From NCBI GenBank assembly GCA_034766995.1, contig CM068318.1, positions 2,921,501-2,985,500 on the forward strand: a DNA stretch of 64,000 nt. Reading direction: 5' to 3'. Shown piece after piece: positions 10,520 through 21,485 of this stretch (position 1 is its first letter; each line of letters begins with the position of its first letter). The stretch comes from Acanthacorydalis orientalis. Lineage: Eukaryota; Arthropoda; Insecta; Megaloptera; Corydalidae. The translations under genes and the position numbers were made by a program. The notes below the pieces were generated by a model that saw nothing but the letters and a program-made list of their open reading frames with translations, made no database searches and was not told the DNA's origin.

Positions 10520-13500
10520 AATAAATAATTTTATTATTCTAATTTTACATACTGTAGTAAAATATTAAGAATAAAAATAACAAAACCAAAACCATTACTA
10601 AACTAAATCCCCACTTAAATAAAAATAACACAAAAGAAAATAGAAAAAAATCTACCTTTAAAAACATTATCCCATGGATCGAATGGTGAAAATGGATCGG
10701 GTTTTGCATTGTGAATATTACTGGTACTGTTTCGAGGTACATTGGTACTGCTTCTAGGAGCTGGTTTCTGTGGGGCAGAAAATATTGTTGGCATGGAACT
10801 ATGCATGGGATTAGGGTTTGTTTTGTTGTATGGAAACGTTGGAGTACTGCTATTGGAGTGAGAGATATGCGCACCGTTCATTCCATCCGAGGCACCTTCG
10901 ATATTGAGATCCGCGAGTGTTTTTGGCACAAATTCCATTTTCGGTCGGCTAGCCGCTTCGTCTTTCCTATTACACGAAAACGATTAAAACCCGATCGACG
11001 TATCGTTCGCTTACGTTAACTTACTTTTCGTGTAAAGTTTCTACGAGCACTTTAAGAATATCCGTGCACTGTTGATGGTAATCGAGTAATCCATCTGCGA
11101 ATGTAGCCAGTTGAGCGATTTGTTCGACCTGTAGAAATTCATTAGATGAGTATCCTAAAACTGCTCGTCTGACAAAAGAAATTCAGTGCTTTACTTACAT
11201 CATTTTCGAGCAGATTAAACATTCCCATCTGTGCCAGCTGCAATGACTCTGCGAATTTTTCTTCGGCTTGGCGAATCTCATCATCTGAAATGTGTGAACC
11301 TAAGCAACACAGGCAGTGGGCCGATAGTCGGCCGAAAATAATAATTAATAAAAGAAAATAAAAATAAACAATAAAATAAAGTAGCAACTACAAATAAAAA
11401 TCGTATGCATTTAATTAAATGATTGTATAGAAGCACTAAAAATCTCTACAGTAAATAAATATCAAAATTTCAATTACAACAAAATATAAACAAGTATTAC
11501 AAATATATTGTAAAGTAGAATATCACATTACGTATGCTATAAATGCAATATTATTAAAACTAAATAGTATTATTAAAATATTAGTGTTGTTAAAGTAAAA
11601 AGAATATAATACATACATAGAAACGATCAAATAAATGTAATTTAATGAACTTATTATTTAGTTTTTGAAATGTTCTATTAAGTAATTTGTACTTCGATTT
11701 TCAGAGCTGTATTATATTTTTTTATATTTGCATTCAAATATGTGAGATTTGTGCTAAGTAAAAAGAATTGTCCATAAAACGAATTGAAAAAAAGAAAATT
11801 TGAAATATATTTCTACATTGTGTAATCTATTGTTTCATCTAATTGAAAGTTCTGAAAAAATAAATAACACTACAAATCATATCTTACGATGATAATCTAT
11901 TTACTACTTAAATATAAACTATATTCCGATTTGCCACGTACCTTAAATTTATTTATATATATTTTTGAATTAAATTCGAAAAAAAGAACGGCTTATAATG
12001 ATTAATTAATAAGGCTATATATGATTCACTATATACTTTATGAAAATAACACATTTAATCGAATAATTATATTGAAACAATGGGAAAACACCACATACCA
12101 TAATTGGCAAAGCCCTGTGAACGTGCTGGGCTGCCATAACCCCTGCTAGGTGCTAAACATACAACGTGCCAAGCAATATAATAAATTCAAACACAATGAA
12201 TATTAAATAAAAACAACAATATTGTTATAAAACAAATAAAATGTGTAATAAAACATTTAGATAGCATCTTTCACTAAATAATATTCTCAACGTTAAGAAT
12301 CAATAATGTCATGTTCGTCATTTGTTTTGAAAAAAATTCATTGTTGGTTTTATATAAATTTTCAAAAATGTTTTAAATTTATTAACATCATTTCAATTAT
12401 TCAACGATTGTTGAAATAATTACTATATTAGGTACAATTTCTAAAATTTCGCCATTATTTAAATATTGTTGAAATTTTGAAAAGGTTCTGTTTATTGAAT
12501 AAACATTAAATGTAACTGCTATCGTTTCAAAAGATTAAATAAAAATGTACACTGACTTTCACATTACAACATATAGACAACACTAACAATTAACACATAA
12601 TTACTGTATAAAATCGTATTGAAAATAAGAGAAAGATATTAGAAAAAGTACGGCTGATATAGGAATTGCTCAGTATTATTTTAATTAATGACTTTAAGTA
12701 AAAATCCAATAGAATATTCTTATTCGTATGATAGAAATTATATAATTTACATATATAATTGTTTCAACTATTGAAATTTTGTAGATTCAAAATACAAGAG
12801 GAAACTTTTTTTTTAATTTTTACATTCTTATACTTACTAATGAAAGTAAATATACTGCAATAAATTATTGTTAAATTATAAATTTTGTTTTTGAATCAGG
12901 TCATGTTGAAGAAGATCTTTTTTCAATTATTAATGCAATTTAATTTAAAGACTATCATAAAATACGAAAGCTTAAGTACTATTTATAAAAGAATCGACAA
13001 TGCGACTTTATTATCAATTAATATATACTTTTTTTTTTACTTACGACATTGGTAATATATGCATATATTTATACAAATATATAAAATCTGTTCACGTGCA
13101 TATATCATATCCTATATACTTTTTGTTAAACAAATTGTATTCGCCATTACTATTAAACTATAACTGAGTTAGTTTGTATCTATTTGCGTGAATTAATTAA
13201 ATTTTAATAGTAACATTTATTCAAATAATTATACTTACGTACAACTTAAGTATGAAATGAAAAAAATATTGAGTGAAAAGTATGTTCATATTTGTAAATA
13301 TAATAATAAATTAAATTAGTATCAGTTGTATGCACACACAACCTGATTCTCTCGTTAATCGGTTAAGTGTAAACAGTGTTTAGATATATTTAAAGCTTTT
13401 TAAACAATATATTTCAGGCATGTCCATAAAATTATATTAATAAAAGTAAATAATGAGCAATGATACCTTTGGCTTGTCTTCGTCGTTTACAATCAAAGTC

Positions 13501-16330
13501 CAACCTTCGTCCTTGTAATTTCTTTCTATGATGCTGCAATAAAACAGAACAGTTTAACAAACAAATTCCGACATCGTGAGAATACTGTCTAGTTGTATGA
13601 TATTACCATGACTTCTTTAAGATCTTTAGTTTGCAAGTGATGTAACGGTTCCAAGAAGTTCTGTTTGATGTTATCATCCAAGGAATATTTAACATCTGCC
13701 ATCTGCTTCATAGATTCTCCCATTTCCACGAGAGCCACACCTGAAGTTCACAAAATAAACTCGTACAGAACACAGACTAGCCGATGTTTATATAACTGTA
13801 AAGGATCGACATTTACCGAAAGCACTATCGTCGCCGAGTTTTTTCCCATACAGCAACATGCAGTCGCCCAATAATCCTTCTGGTTGTGGATACGTATTGC
13901 TTTTTGCTTGACCACTCAATTTACTGATTCCCTTGACAGCTGCCATCTTTGCCCGAGCCGTAGGGTTTGGCTGGAGAAACTCTTTCGTTTTTGCTTGAAG
14001 TTCTTCTACCAGTTCTACCGTAACGTCCGTTTTCTAAAGTGGAAAAGCGACTGATACCATTACCGTATTTTTTTATATTAAAAAAAATGAACAAAGAGGA
14101 ATCGTACTTACTCGTTCCATGTCCATAAAATCTAAATTTAATTTTGTACCCTCTGCGCCGCCCATCTTTTCAGTCATATACTGGAAAAAAACATCAATAA
14201 ATACAATTTATACAAAGAAATAAAATATTTGTTTACTGATTATAATCGTCTGGTATTTGAAATAAGTATATAAATAATATTGTTTCAAATTTAAATCGTA
14301 TAAGAAATAATAACTTTATTCAAACATAATAGAAATTAAAATAGAAAAATATCGAACCAATATAATAATTAAATGTACGAAAGAGAACAAAATAATGTCT
14401 TGAAATCCAATCAAGTATAAGATAATGAAATCATAAAATACTATTTTTTATTCGACTAAGAACATAGATTAAATGTAATAATAAAGGCAAGTAAATGACC
14501 CTATATACATGGCTTTATTTTATTTTAATGGCCGTTTATTTTAAACATCAGCTACATATTGTTATTCATGGATACGTTCCTAATTTGTTAAATTAAAAAG
14601 AGGAAACAGTAAACGCAACAGGAATAAACTTTCGCCCGGTTATGGTTCAGCAATAAAAAGATAAATCACGCAGAGGACAATCATCTTATATAACATGTCG
14701 GTTGGTTGTTTATATCGACCAGTCGGTTCACTGTCGAGCCAGCATATAGATAAACGTTGTCAATGACGTGACCCAATTCATCAGGCGACACATTTAGGTC
14801 GGGGATGCAAGCACTGAATGTACCCCAACATTGACCTATTTTCGAATACGCAGCTTTTTGCAATGCGTACGAAGATTTATTGTGCGCACAAGCTCTGCTC
14901 AAATGTATTGCTTCGTAAATGTAATAGAAAAAAATTTACACAAAGACTAACGGGTGAAAATCTGTTTCTACTATTATATATAAAAAAAAACTTACTGAAA
15001 ACTATACTTTTTTTCAAAACTGATTCGGATTAATAGATCGTTAATAATATATAACATTTTTTTGGATATTTTTCTATTTATATATTCCATAGATAAACTC
15101 TTTTTGGCACATCAAGTTTTTATGCATAAATATGCTTCGACTTTGCAATATACACAGAGCTGGATATTTATAGTGCTCGTGAAAAATAAGCAGCCATGCC
15201 ATTTTGTATCAAACATTCTAGTTAAGATTATAAGCAATCATTAAAAAAATATTATATAAATGGATGTTCACTGATATTACAAACATACATATAACTTTCC
15301 AAATGATTTTTTTCTAAAAATAAATAGTCTTAGTAATTAAATTGAATATACTAGAATAACAGGCATACAAAGTAGTTTAGATTAGTTGGTTTCAAAGAGA
15401 GAGAGAGAGAGCGGTTCTGTCCTCAAGGGGTGATTTTAAAATCTTAATGTATGTTAGGTTTATTACACGGGTGCTAGTACCATCAAGTGGAACACTACTG
15501 TAATATTGTCGTAGGTTCAATTTTAATAAATGAAGAGTCAAATGTAATTAAATTAGCCGAATCACATACAGCATAAGCCTCTCTTTAAATTCATTTCCTT
15601 CAAAAACGAGTACCCGATTAAAAAATATTACAATAACTTACAAAGGTTATCTTTTCAGTAGTTATTACAGTAATAGTAATTTGCAGTAGTCACGTTTTAC
15701 ATAAATGAACGTACAATATTTACTTATATTCATCTTTTTTAATACAACGAGAAAACTATAGTATTTCTTTCAAAATACAGGCATGAATTAAAACGACACT
15801 GTAAACTGTATACACGAAATTGATTTGAAATGAATAAAAAGAGCAATATAAAATATTTATTATACATACAACGCGCCCGAGCCGCTGGAATTTCGTGTAA
15901 ATGATTTAGATTTTTGTAAATCATAAATAAGAATAATTTATAGATTACTGCTCGATTATGGTTTTTACTTCGTTTTTTTTTTAATATATAAAAATGTTCT
16001 ATACGTTTTGAACCTTTTATATTTTTTACACTTATCATATATGAAATTTTGTGGATTGAAATGATAAATAGTGGGGTAAAAATGTGATGTAAATCGGTTC
16101 CATTGTTTTTGAAATGCATCCCAACAAACATACAGATAGACAAAGAATAGGGTTTGTTATCTCTCCCTCTCCCTATATATATATATATATACATACACAG
16201 AAGAAACATGTTTTTAAATAACATTTTCAAGCTCCTGACCTAAATTAATATACAGGTCAAGGACTAAACTCAACGAGAGCACAAATTTTGCACCGAGCAT
16301 CTCAGTGAAGCTCGTGACCTACATTTTATA

Positions 16331-16370
<40 letters not shown>

Positions 16371-18458
16371 CACGTGAAATATTGATAATACATTTAGATA
16401 CAGGTGTGATAAGGATATCAGAATGTGTATTGCAAATGTATAGAAAAGATAGGTATTGGGTCTTTTAATTTGAAAGGAGTATTTATGCAGTATTGAACTG
16501 ATGAAGGATAAAGATGACATGTATGTATATATATATATAGAGAGAGAGAGGGAATGGAATACTAGCTAAAAAGTGAGACCAATTCACCTGCCTGTATGCA
16601 CACATTATATAATTCAACACAACCAAATTTATTGAAAGTAATCTAAATAAAAATTAGTAGTTGAAAATTACCGAAAAATCATATTTATATAAAAAAAATG
16701 ACTGTTCTGATTTATTCAAGTAACATTCTTTTTGTTTTTATAAAAGAACACTATAGGCGTGATTTAAGACAGCTAATATCATCCGGAGAGTTCGATTCTG
16801 AATTATTTTTCCTTATAATTAAGAGAGAAATCAGATAAATTTACACATAAACCGGTATTTTAGCCGAGAGGATTATTTTCAAGAGGAATGTATCTAATAA
16901 AAAATATATACTTGAAACTTTTTAAATAGACTTCGCATTTTATTGAATTTTTAAGAATTGTGTAAATACATTTAGTACTATCTATGGGATTATTTTTTAG
17001 GATAAGTAGAGATAAAAAATAAATGTCCATCCATGATAAGCAGACTTAGTTTTTATGTATTTGGAGAGGAAGAAGTTGTATGTGTTATTAAAAGAAAATA
17101 GTGAGTATCTTATTGTCCGCTGTCAAGGAACATAAATGAAAGAAAGGGATGAAATAAAAAAAATAGATCTGATTGCCATTGAATTTAATTTAATTGTGAA
17201 AAAGAACGATAAGGTCCAAGCTGTACAGAAACAGAAAACAGCAATAATCAAAAACAAGAAAGAACTGATTTAAGAGAAAATGCCATGTTCTCAAATAAAT
17301 GTCTCTCATTTTAAAATACATCTTTTAAAACTCTTGTTATTTATACAAATGTTTTAACAGCTTTTAAGAGTAAAATGAAAAAGAAGAAAAAACTCTAGTT
17401 CATGGTTAGACAAATATAAGTGGATTATCGTGTTCTATCTGTGAAATGTTTACAGAACAATAATCCCCTTCTTTCAAATATAATTATAATTTTAAACACG
17501 TACTTGTTAAAAAATAATTTTCTATTTTATAATACAAATAATTTCGAAAAACACTGTTTGAAACCTTGAAAGATTATTAAATAAAATTCAGAATTATACA
17601 AATAAAAAATCAATTATTTTTCCAATTAAATTATTAAATGTTCGATTACTTTGTGAACTGCAAACATTTTTAAAAGAGAACTTATTTTAAATATATATTT
17701 CTTACTAAATAATTCGATTGAAATTTAATAAAAAGTTTATAGTATAATTAACTATCAGTAATTTCAATTTTAATACAATCTCTTTATGTATACTTTTTAA
17801 TAAAGAATATACTAAAAAGATCGAGACAGTGAACCGAAAGATAAACCGCTAATAAGTACAGACCAGAAAAAAGAGTCTGCGGTCACATCCAATTGAGCTT
17901 ATAATCAATAATGTCAAAAAGCTTTCCACAACGTGTCACCGAATGAAACAAAAACAAAACAAATAGATTTCAAAAGTAAAAGCTTCTGCACATTAACTGA
18001 AAGACGTTTTTATTATGTGCTACGTGTGTATATACTGTCGCTGTATTTCCACACGACTAATGCTACTTTTATTATACATAAATTCTGAATGAAACATCTT
18101 GTTACACATAATGCTACTTTTTATATTCAGGAATAATATAATATAAATAAAACATGTATAAATTATTAGAGATCGGTTAAAAAAATAAGAATATTAAAAA
18201 GAATCAAAAAGAATTAAATTTGTATTCATATATTTTTTTGTACCAATTAAATGGATTTCGAGCTGTTTTCTGATACCACAAGCAAATTATTAATCAGATA
18301 TTCACTTTCGTGTATTAATAATTAAATTCATGCCTGTTGTAATAACATAAAGCTTCCCTCTGACACATTTACAATAAACGGTTTATGTTTTAATATCCAT
18401 AAATGTTATTTGAGAAAATTATTATCTGAAATCACTCTGCGAAATTATTGATTAGGTA

Positions 18459-18532
<74 letters not shown>

Positions 18533-19149
18533 TATAATAAATTTAACATGAAACATATTTTAACTTATTTAACTTTATATGCTATCTGTGAGAAAAAAGT
18601 TACTTCAACTTAGAAAACCTTTATACTCGATACCTAGTTTATATCATTTAAATTTAAATATTCTGAAATTCTTAAATACTAACTAAAATAGAAGTTAATT
18701 AACATACAGTCTGTTCATTTTTAAAATATTTATATAATATATGAACAGATTTTGTGCCTCTTCATATGTGTTGTCAATGTTTCAATATAACATTACTATT
18801 TCATTTTACAAAAATATTCGAAACCCGACATTCATAATATTTATAAATGAACGTAAATAAAGAAAATCTTACTTTAAGACAGAGTAGCATTCTATGAATA
18901 TACAACATAATAGTAATACAATTAATTATGGATAGCAAATAGATAATGTTATGAAAACAAATCTGAAAAATCGTTACATTAAAAAGAAAATTATTAAATC
19001 GATTAACTTAATATTTATCGATAAAAATAATTAAATTATAAGAAACTCGATCAGGTTTAGAACGAACTGAAAAAACAATTTGAAAACTAAAAAGTTCAAA
19101 TTACCTGATTAGCTTTGTTGATTTGCTTCCTGAGACCTGCGAACGCCAT
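7736..19149 (-). CDS. EndoA: Endophilin A (SH3GL family), complete coding region in 12 exons
   Basis: Membrane-bending BAR protein of clathrin-mediated and synaptic vesicle endocytosis. It tubulates membrane and recruits dynamin and synaptojanin through its SH3 domain. Coding exons from the 5' end: 19105-19149, 14112-14180, 13817-14033, 13607-13740, 13467-13533, 12099-12152, 11199-11299, 11025-11128, 10656-10966, 9004-9090, 8365-8480 and 7736-7855. All have AG/GT borders with compatible phases, giving 474 residues if every exon is used and 427 if the two optional exons are skipped. The first 15 residues, [15 protein letters not shown], are the amphipathic helix H0. The N-BAR region follows to about residue 263, then a Ser/Asn/Pro-rich linker with DPF (354-356) and DPW (360-362). 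The SH3 domain spans about 416-470, with ALYDF (420-424), the binding Trp 450 and PVSYV at its end. The ATG is fixed by the conserved N-terminus. Family identity is not in doubt; inclusion of the optional exons is inferred. Confidence 0.96.
8365..8480 (-). CDS. EndoA: Endophilin A exon 11, SH3 first half
   Basis: Residues 397-435: a Pro-rich lead-in ([15 protein letters not shown]), then [19 protein letters not shown], the first SH3 strand and RT loop. Donor GTATGT. Confidence 0.95.
9004..9090 (-). CDS. EndoA: Endophilin A optional linker exon 10
   Basis: 87 bases, phase 1-1, between GTAACAG and GTAAAA. It encodes 29 linker residues ([20 protein letters not shown]). Because both neighbours are phase 1, the reading frame is kept with or without it. 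It is likely alternatively spliced, and splicing is unproven from sequence. Confidence 0.7.
9091..10655 (-). other. Endophilin A intron upstream of optional exon 10
   Basis: About 1.6 kb of AT-rich sequence with one (TA)n tract at 10455-10516 and no other feature I can support. Confidence 0.7.
10455..10516. repeat. (TA)n microsatellite
   Basis: 62 bases of TA following a TG-rich lead, in an endophilin intron. Confidence 0.97.
10656..10966 (-). CDS. EndoA: Endophilin A linker exon 9 with DPF and DPW motifs
   Basis: 311 bases coding for residues 264-367, a low-complexity Ser/Asn/Pro linker that ends in [13 protein letters not shown]. In other endocytic adaptors such DPF/DPW motifs bind the AP-2 alpha appendage. 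Binding here is inference. Confidence 0.93.
11025..11128 (-). CDS. EndoA: Endophilin A coding exon 8
   Basis: Residues 230-263 ([20 protein letters not shown]), end of the BAR domain. Donor GTAAGT, phase 2 out. Confidence 0.95.
11199..11299 (-). CDS. EndoA: Endophilin A coding exon 7
   Basis: Residues 196-229 ([20 protein letters not shown]), start of BAR helix 3. Donor GTAAGT, phase 0. Confidence 0.95.
12099..12152 (-). CDS. EndoA: Endophilin A optional 54-base exon in the BAR domain
   Basis: A 54-base, phase 1-1 segment between TTTAG and GTATGT. It encodes 18 residues rich in Gly, Ser, Arg and aromatics ([17 protein letters not shown]) between the basic RRRQAK segment and [11 protein letters not shown]. 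Skipping it restores the usual uninterrupted BAR sequence, so it is probably a cassette exon. Confidence 0.75.
12153..13466 (-). other. Endophilin A intron
   Basis: AT-rich intron upstream of the optional 54-base exon. I see no gene or clear repeat in it. Confidence 0.7.
13467..13533 (-). CDS. EndoA: Endophilin A coding exon 5
   Basis: Residues 156-177 ([20 protein letters not shown]), the basic membrane-facing tract, plus one base. Donor GTATCA. Confidence 0.94.
13607..13740 (-). CDS. EndoA: Endophilin A coding exon 4
   Basis: Residues 111-155 ([20 protein letters not shown] and NFLEPLHHL), BAR helix 2. Phase 1 in, phase 0 out; donor GTAATA. Confidence 0.95.
13817..14033 (-). CDS. EndoA: Endophilin A coding exon 3
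   Basis: Residues 39-110 plus one base, a main helix segment of the BAR domain ([15 protein letters not shown] and [10 protein letters not shown]). Donor GTAAAT. Confidence 0.95.
14112..14180 (-). CDS. EndoA: Endophilin A coding exon 2
   Basis: Residues 16-38, including [10 protein letters not shown] and DFMDMER, which are hallmark endophilin sequence. Donor GTAAGT; phase 0 on both sides. Confidence 0.95.
16174..16191. repeat. (TA)n microsatellite
   Basis: Short TA run after a CTCTCC-rich tract. Confidence 0.93.
16335..16366. repeat. (TA)n microsatellite
   Basis: TA run in the first long endophilin intron. Confidence 0.95.
16395..16520 (+). mobile_element. Non-LTR retrotransposon 3' end remnant
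   Basis: The broken translation resembles the C-terminal segment of insect endonuclease/reverse-transcriptase elements (pattern W-Q-A-x-D-R-x-W-x-x-L-E-E-A-F-x-Q). GTGATAAGGATATCA is shared with 52583-52597. It is followed by TGTATGTATATATATA and (AG)n. Confidence 0.45.
18465..18528. repeat. (TA)n microsatellite
   Basis: 64 bases of TA in the same intron. Confidence 0.97.
19105..19149 (-). CDS. EndoA: Endophilin A coding exon 1 (amphipathic helix H0)
   Basis: Encodes residues 1-15, the conserved membrane-inserting N-terminal helix, and ends CAG before donor GTAATT. Only 45 coding bases, followed by an intron of about 4.9 kb. Confidence 0.95.
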
Positions 19150-19238
19150 TTTGGTTGTGTTTGTTTAAAATGCAGTGAAAGTTTAACTTATTAATTTAAT
19201 TAACGTGTTTTGTTGAGGCAGACGTCGTCTTTTGTGTT
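19150..19238 (-). promoter_or_regulatory. Endophilin A 5' UTR segment preceded by a splice acceptor
   Basis: The leader directly upstream of the ATG (context CCAAAATGG) has a TTTTTCTTACAG acceptor at 19239-19250. This implies an upstream non-coding exon. Candidate locations are 33.2, 39.9 and 42.8 kb, none proven. Confidence 0.6.
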
Positions 19239-19443
19239 CTGTAAGAAAAACAAATCGATTACTTCTTTAATTAAAAACTATATTTTCAAAAATTTAATGA
19301 TTTGATTTTTATTCGCACAACATATCAAATTATTTTACGGAAAAGTAATAATTTACACACTCAAGCATGTACAGAATATGATGTAATATCTGATTTTTAA
19401 GTAAAATGGACATCATTGTGATTAAAGACACGTATTAAATTGT

Positions 19444-19545
19444 CCTGGTGGTTTTTGTTCTTTTGAACTTGAATGTCAGCTCTTCAACACACATGCGGAG
19501 AACAGGCACTCAGGTTATTCAAAAGGATGAACACCACCAGAGCAA
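19444..19545. mobile_element. Short inverted-repeat element next to endophilin exon 1
   Basis: The ends read CTGGTGGTTTTTGTTC and, inverted, CTGGTGGTGTTCATCC, both running on into CTTTTGAA. The whole element is about 100 bp. A similar end (AAAGGATGTGGACCTCCAAG) occurs at about 21460-21480, with a partner near 21317. Confidence 0.55.
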
Positions 19546-20254
19546 TTTATCAGCGGGATCACTGGTATAAAAACATATCATTACTGAGCTTTTTTATATG
19601 AATGTTTTAATGATTATACGATGACTTTTTACCACAATTTATCAAATGATTTGAAAACATTTTTTTAAAAAACAGTTTAAAATAATTTATTTTGCACGTC
19701 CGGAAATAAATATAACAAAAACCACATATAAAAGAATTCCATGTATTTGTAATTAATTACACATTCGAGAAATTCTAATTCAGTCAGCAGTTTCCAATAT
19801 TTTTCACAATCGATTTGTACCGCGAATATCAATATAGTAAATAGAAAGATAATAAATGTAAAAGGAGATTTTCTGCGACTTTTTAATAATTTATTTTGAA
19901 CAAATAAAGCTAGAACTGAACAAACTGATACTGATATTTCCTATTAACTATTATGATCAGGAACATATTTTTCTAGCTTCAATGTATTTGTACGAAAAAG
20001 ATTTTAGGTTTGAATTGCTTAACTTTGGTTGTACTTTTTAGAAAAATATCCCTGATAAAAATACTATCCTTCTATTATATATATATATATATGCATGTAT
20101 GTATTATGTACATATCTATATGAATAAAAAGATAAAAATTAATGAACTCGAAACAAACAGGAGCTACAGAGTTAATAAAATGAATACAATTTTAGAAAAA
20201 CAAATATATGGATTTTATATAAAGAAAAGAAAAAAAAAACAGGCAGATGACAGA

Positions 20255-20400
20255 GATTACTTATAAACGCACAATAAATAAGCGAAAAGGATGTTAGAAA
20301 ATGCACTGGAAATGTATAGAAAAGAGAAACAGCAGTTTAAATTGAAAGAGGTATTTATTCAACAGAAAATTTTTAAAGAATAAAGGTAATTACAAATATT
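20255..20400 (+). mobile_element. Non-LTR retrotransposon 3' end remnant followed by (TA)n
   Basis: Frame fragments read ALEMYRKEKQQFKLKEVFIQ, matching the terminal segment of insect non-LTR elements. A 40-base (TA)n tract begins at 20404, immediately after it. Confidence 0.55.

Positions 20401-20403
<3 letters not shown>

Positions 20404-20443
<40 letters not shown>
20404..20443. repeat. (TA)n microsatellite at a retrotransposon 3' end
   Basis: Starts directly after the retrotransposon remnant that ends near 20400. Confidence 0.95.
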
Positions 20444-20447
<4 letters not shown>

Positions 20448-20623
20448 TTAGAGACCGCAAAAAGCACTACTTATAAAAACCAAACATTTTTTAAAAGAAT
20501 GCATTAATGTATTGTGTATACACAAGCACTCTAAAAAATTAACTTTTGTATTACTTTATAACATTTGTAATTTTCTTTTCTTTTTGTATTCACAAGTTTT
20601 TTAAAATGTTTTTTGATTCATGT

Positions 20624-20625
<2 letters not shown>

Positions 20626-20683
<58 letters not shown>
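20626..20683. repeat. (TA)n microsatellite
   Basis: 58 bases of TA. Confidence 0.97.
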
Positions 20684-20686
<3 letters not shown>

Positions 20687-21105
20687 TAAAATATAAAATC
20701 ACCTGTAGCTATTTAGATTTATCGTAGAAAAAATTCTATTCGAACAGAACAATATTTCACAAACACTGCACCGATAATTACTGCTAATACTTTTTTTTTT
20801 GTTCGAAATATTATCTGTGTAGCACATAATGACGTGCTATTATCTGTTCAAGTTACAGATAATCACAACACACGATACAGATTTCAATATTTTATTGCTG
20901 TAAATTACGATTCGAAATCAACACCGTCACGGAAAAAGCAAAGTGAAAACCGCAATGTGAACAGAAACATATTGATTATCGGACAAAGTATCGAGAATAA
21001 CGTTGACTTTAATTTTTCGTTATGCTTCTCTTATACATTTGACAGGTCGACGCTTTGATTTTTATGTTTTATTTAATTGTGTTATGATTACATACATACA
21101 CACAC

Positions 21106-21106
<1 letters not shown>

Positions 21107-21149
<43 letters not shown>
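21107..21149. repeat. (TA)n microsatellite with CA lead
   Basis: Preceded by ACATACACACAC. Confidence 0.96.
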
Positions 21150-21152
<3 letters not shown>

Positions 21153-21309
21153 AAGAAAATAATAAAACATATCATAGTAAAAGTTTCAATGTGATTTTTT
21201 TAACTAACGAAAAGAAAATTATTATTAAATTCTTTAAAGCAATAAGTTATAAAAATGTTTATAATATTAAAAATTATATTTATACACTTTATTCATGTAA
21301 TTCTACTGA

Positions 21310-21485
21310 TACTTTGCCCTGGTAGCCTTCGTCTTGGTTCTGTTCTCCATTATTGGTTTCAGCATGAATGTCACCTTCAAGTACATTTTAGAATCTCTAA
21401 CATCTATCTGAAGATGGAACAAGTCCCGAAATTAATAGTAGAGAACAGACAGACTATCTAAAAGGATGTGGACCTCCAAGACAAT
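21310..21485. mobile_element. Relative of the short inverted-repeat element
   Basis: The left part (TGCCCTGGTAGCCTTCGTCT) and right part (AAAGGATGTGGACCTCCAAG) resemble the two ends of the element at 19444-19545. Divergent, with weak arms. Confidence 0.4.

Larger units (their letters stand above)
14181..19104 (-). other. First coding-side intron of endophilin A (about 4.9 kb)
   Basis: Contains a retrotransposon remnant (16395-16520), (TA)n tracts at 16174, 16335 and 18465, an (AG)n run near 15400, and a short repeated motif around 16227-16320. No coding exon is recognised. Confidence 0.7.

Noticed and set aside
10711..11019. 102-codon plus-strand frame
   Set aside because: It is the shadow of endophilin exon 9 on the opposite strand.
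15739..16230. 163-codon minus-strand frame
   Set aside because: Low-complexity Lys/Phe/Ile composition, partly TA-encoded, inside an endophilin intron. No family resemblance.
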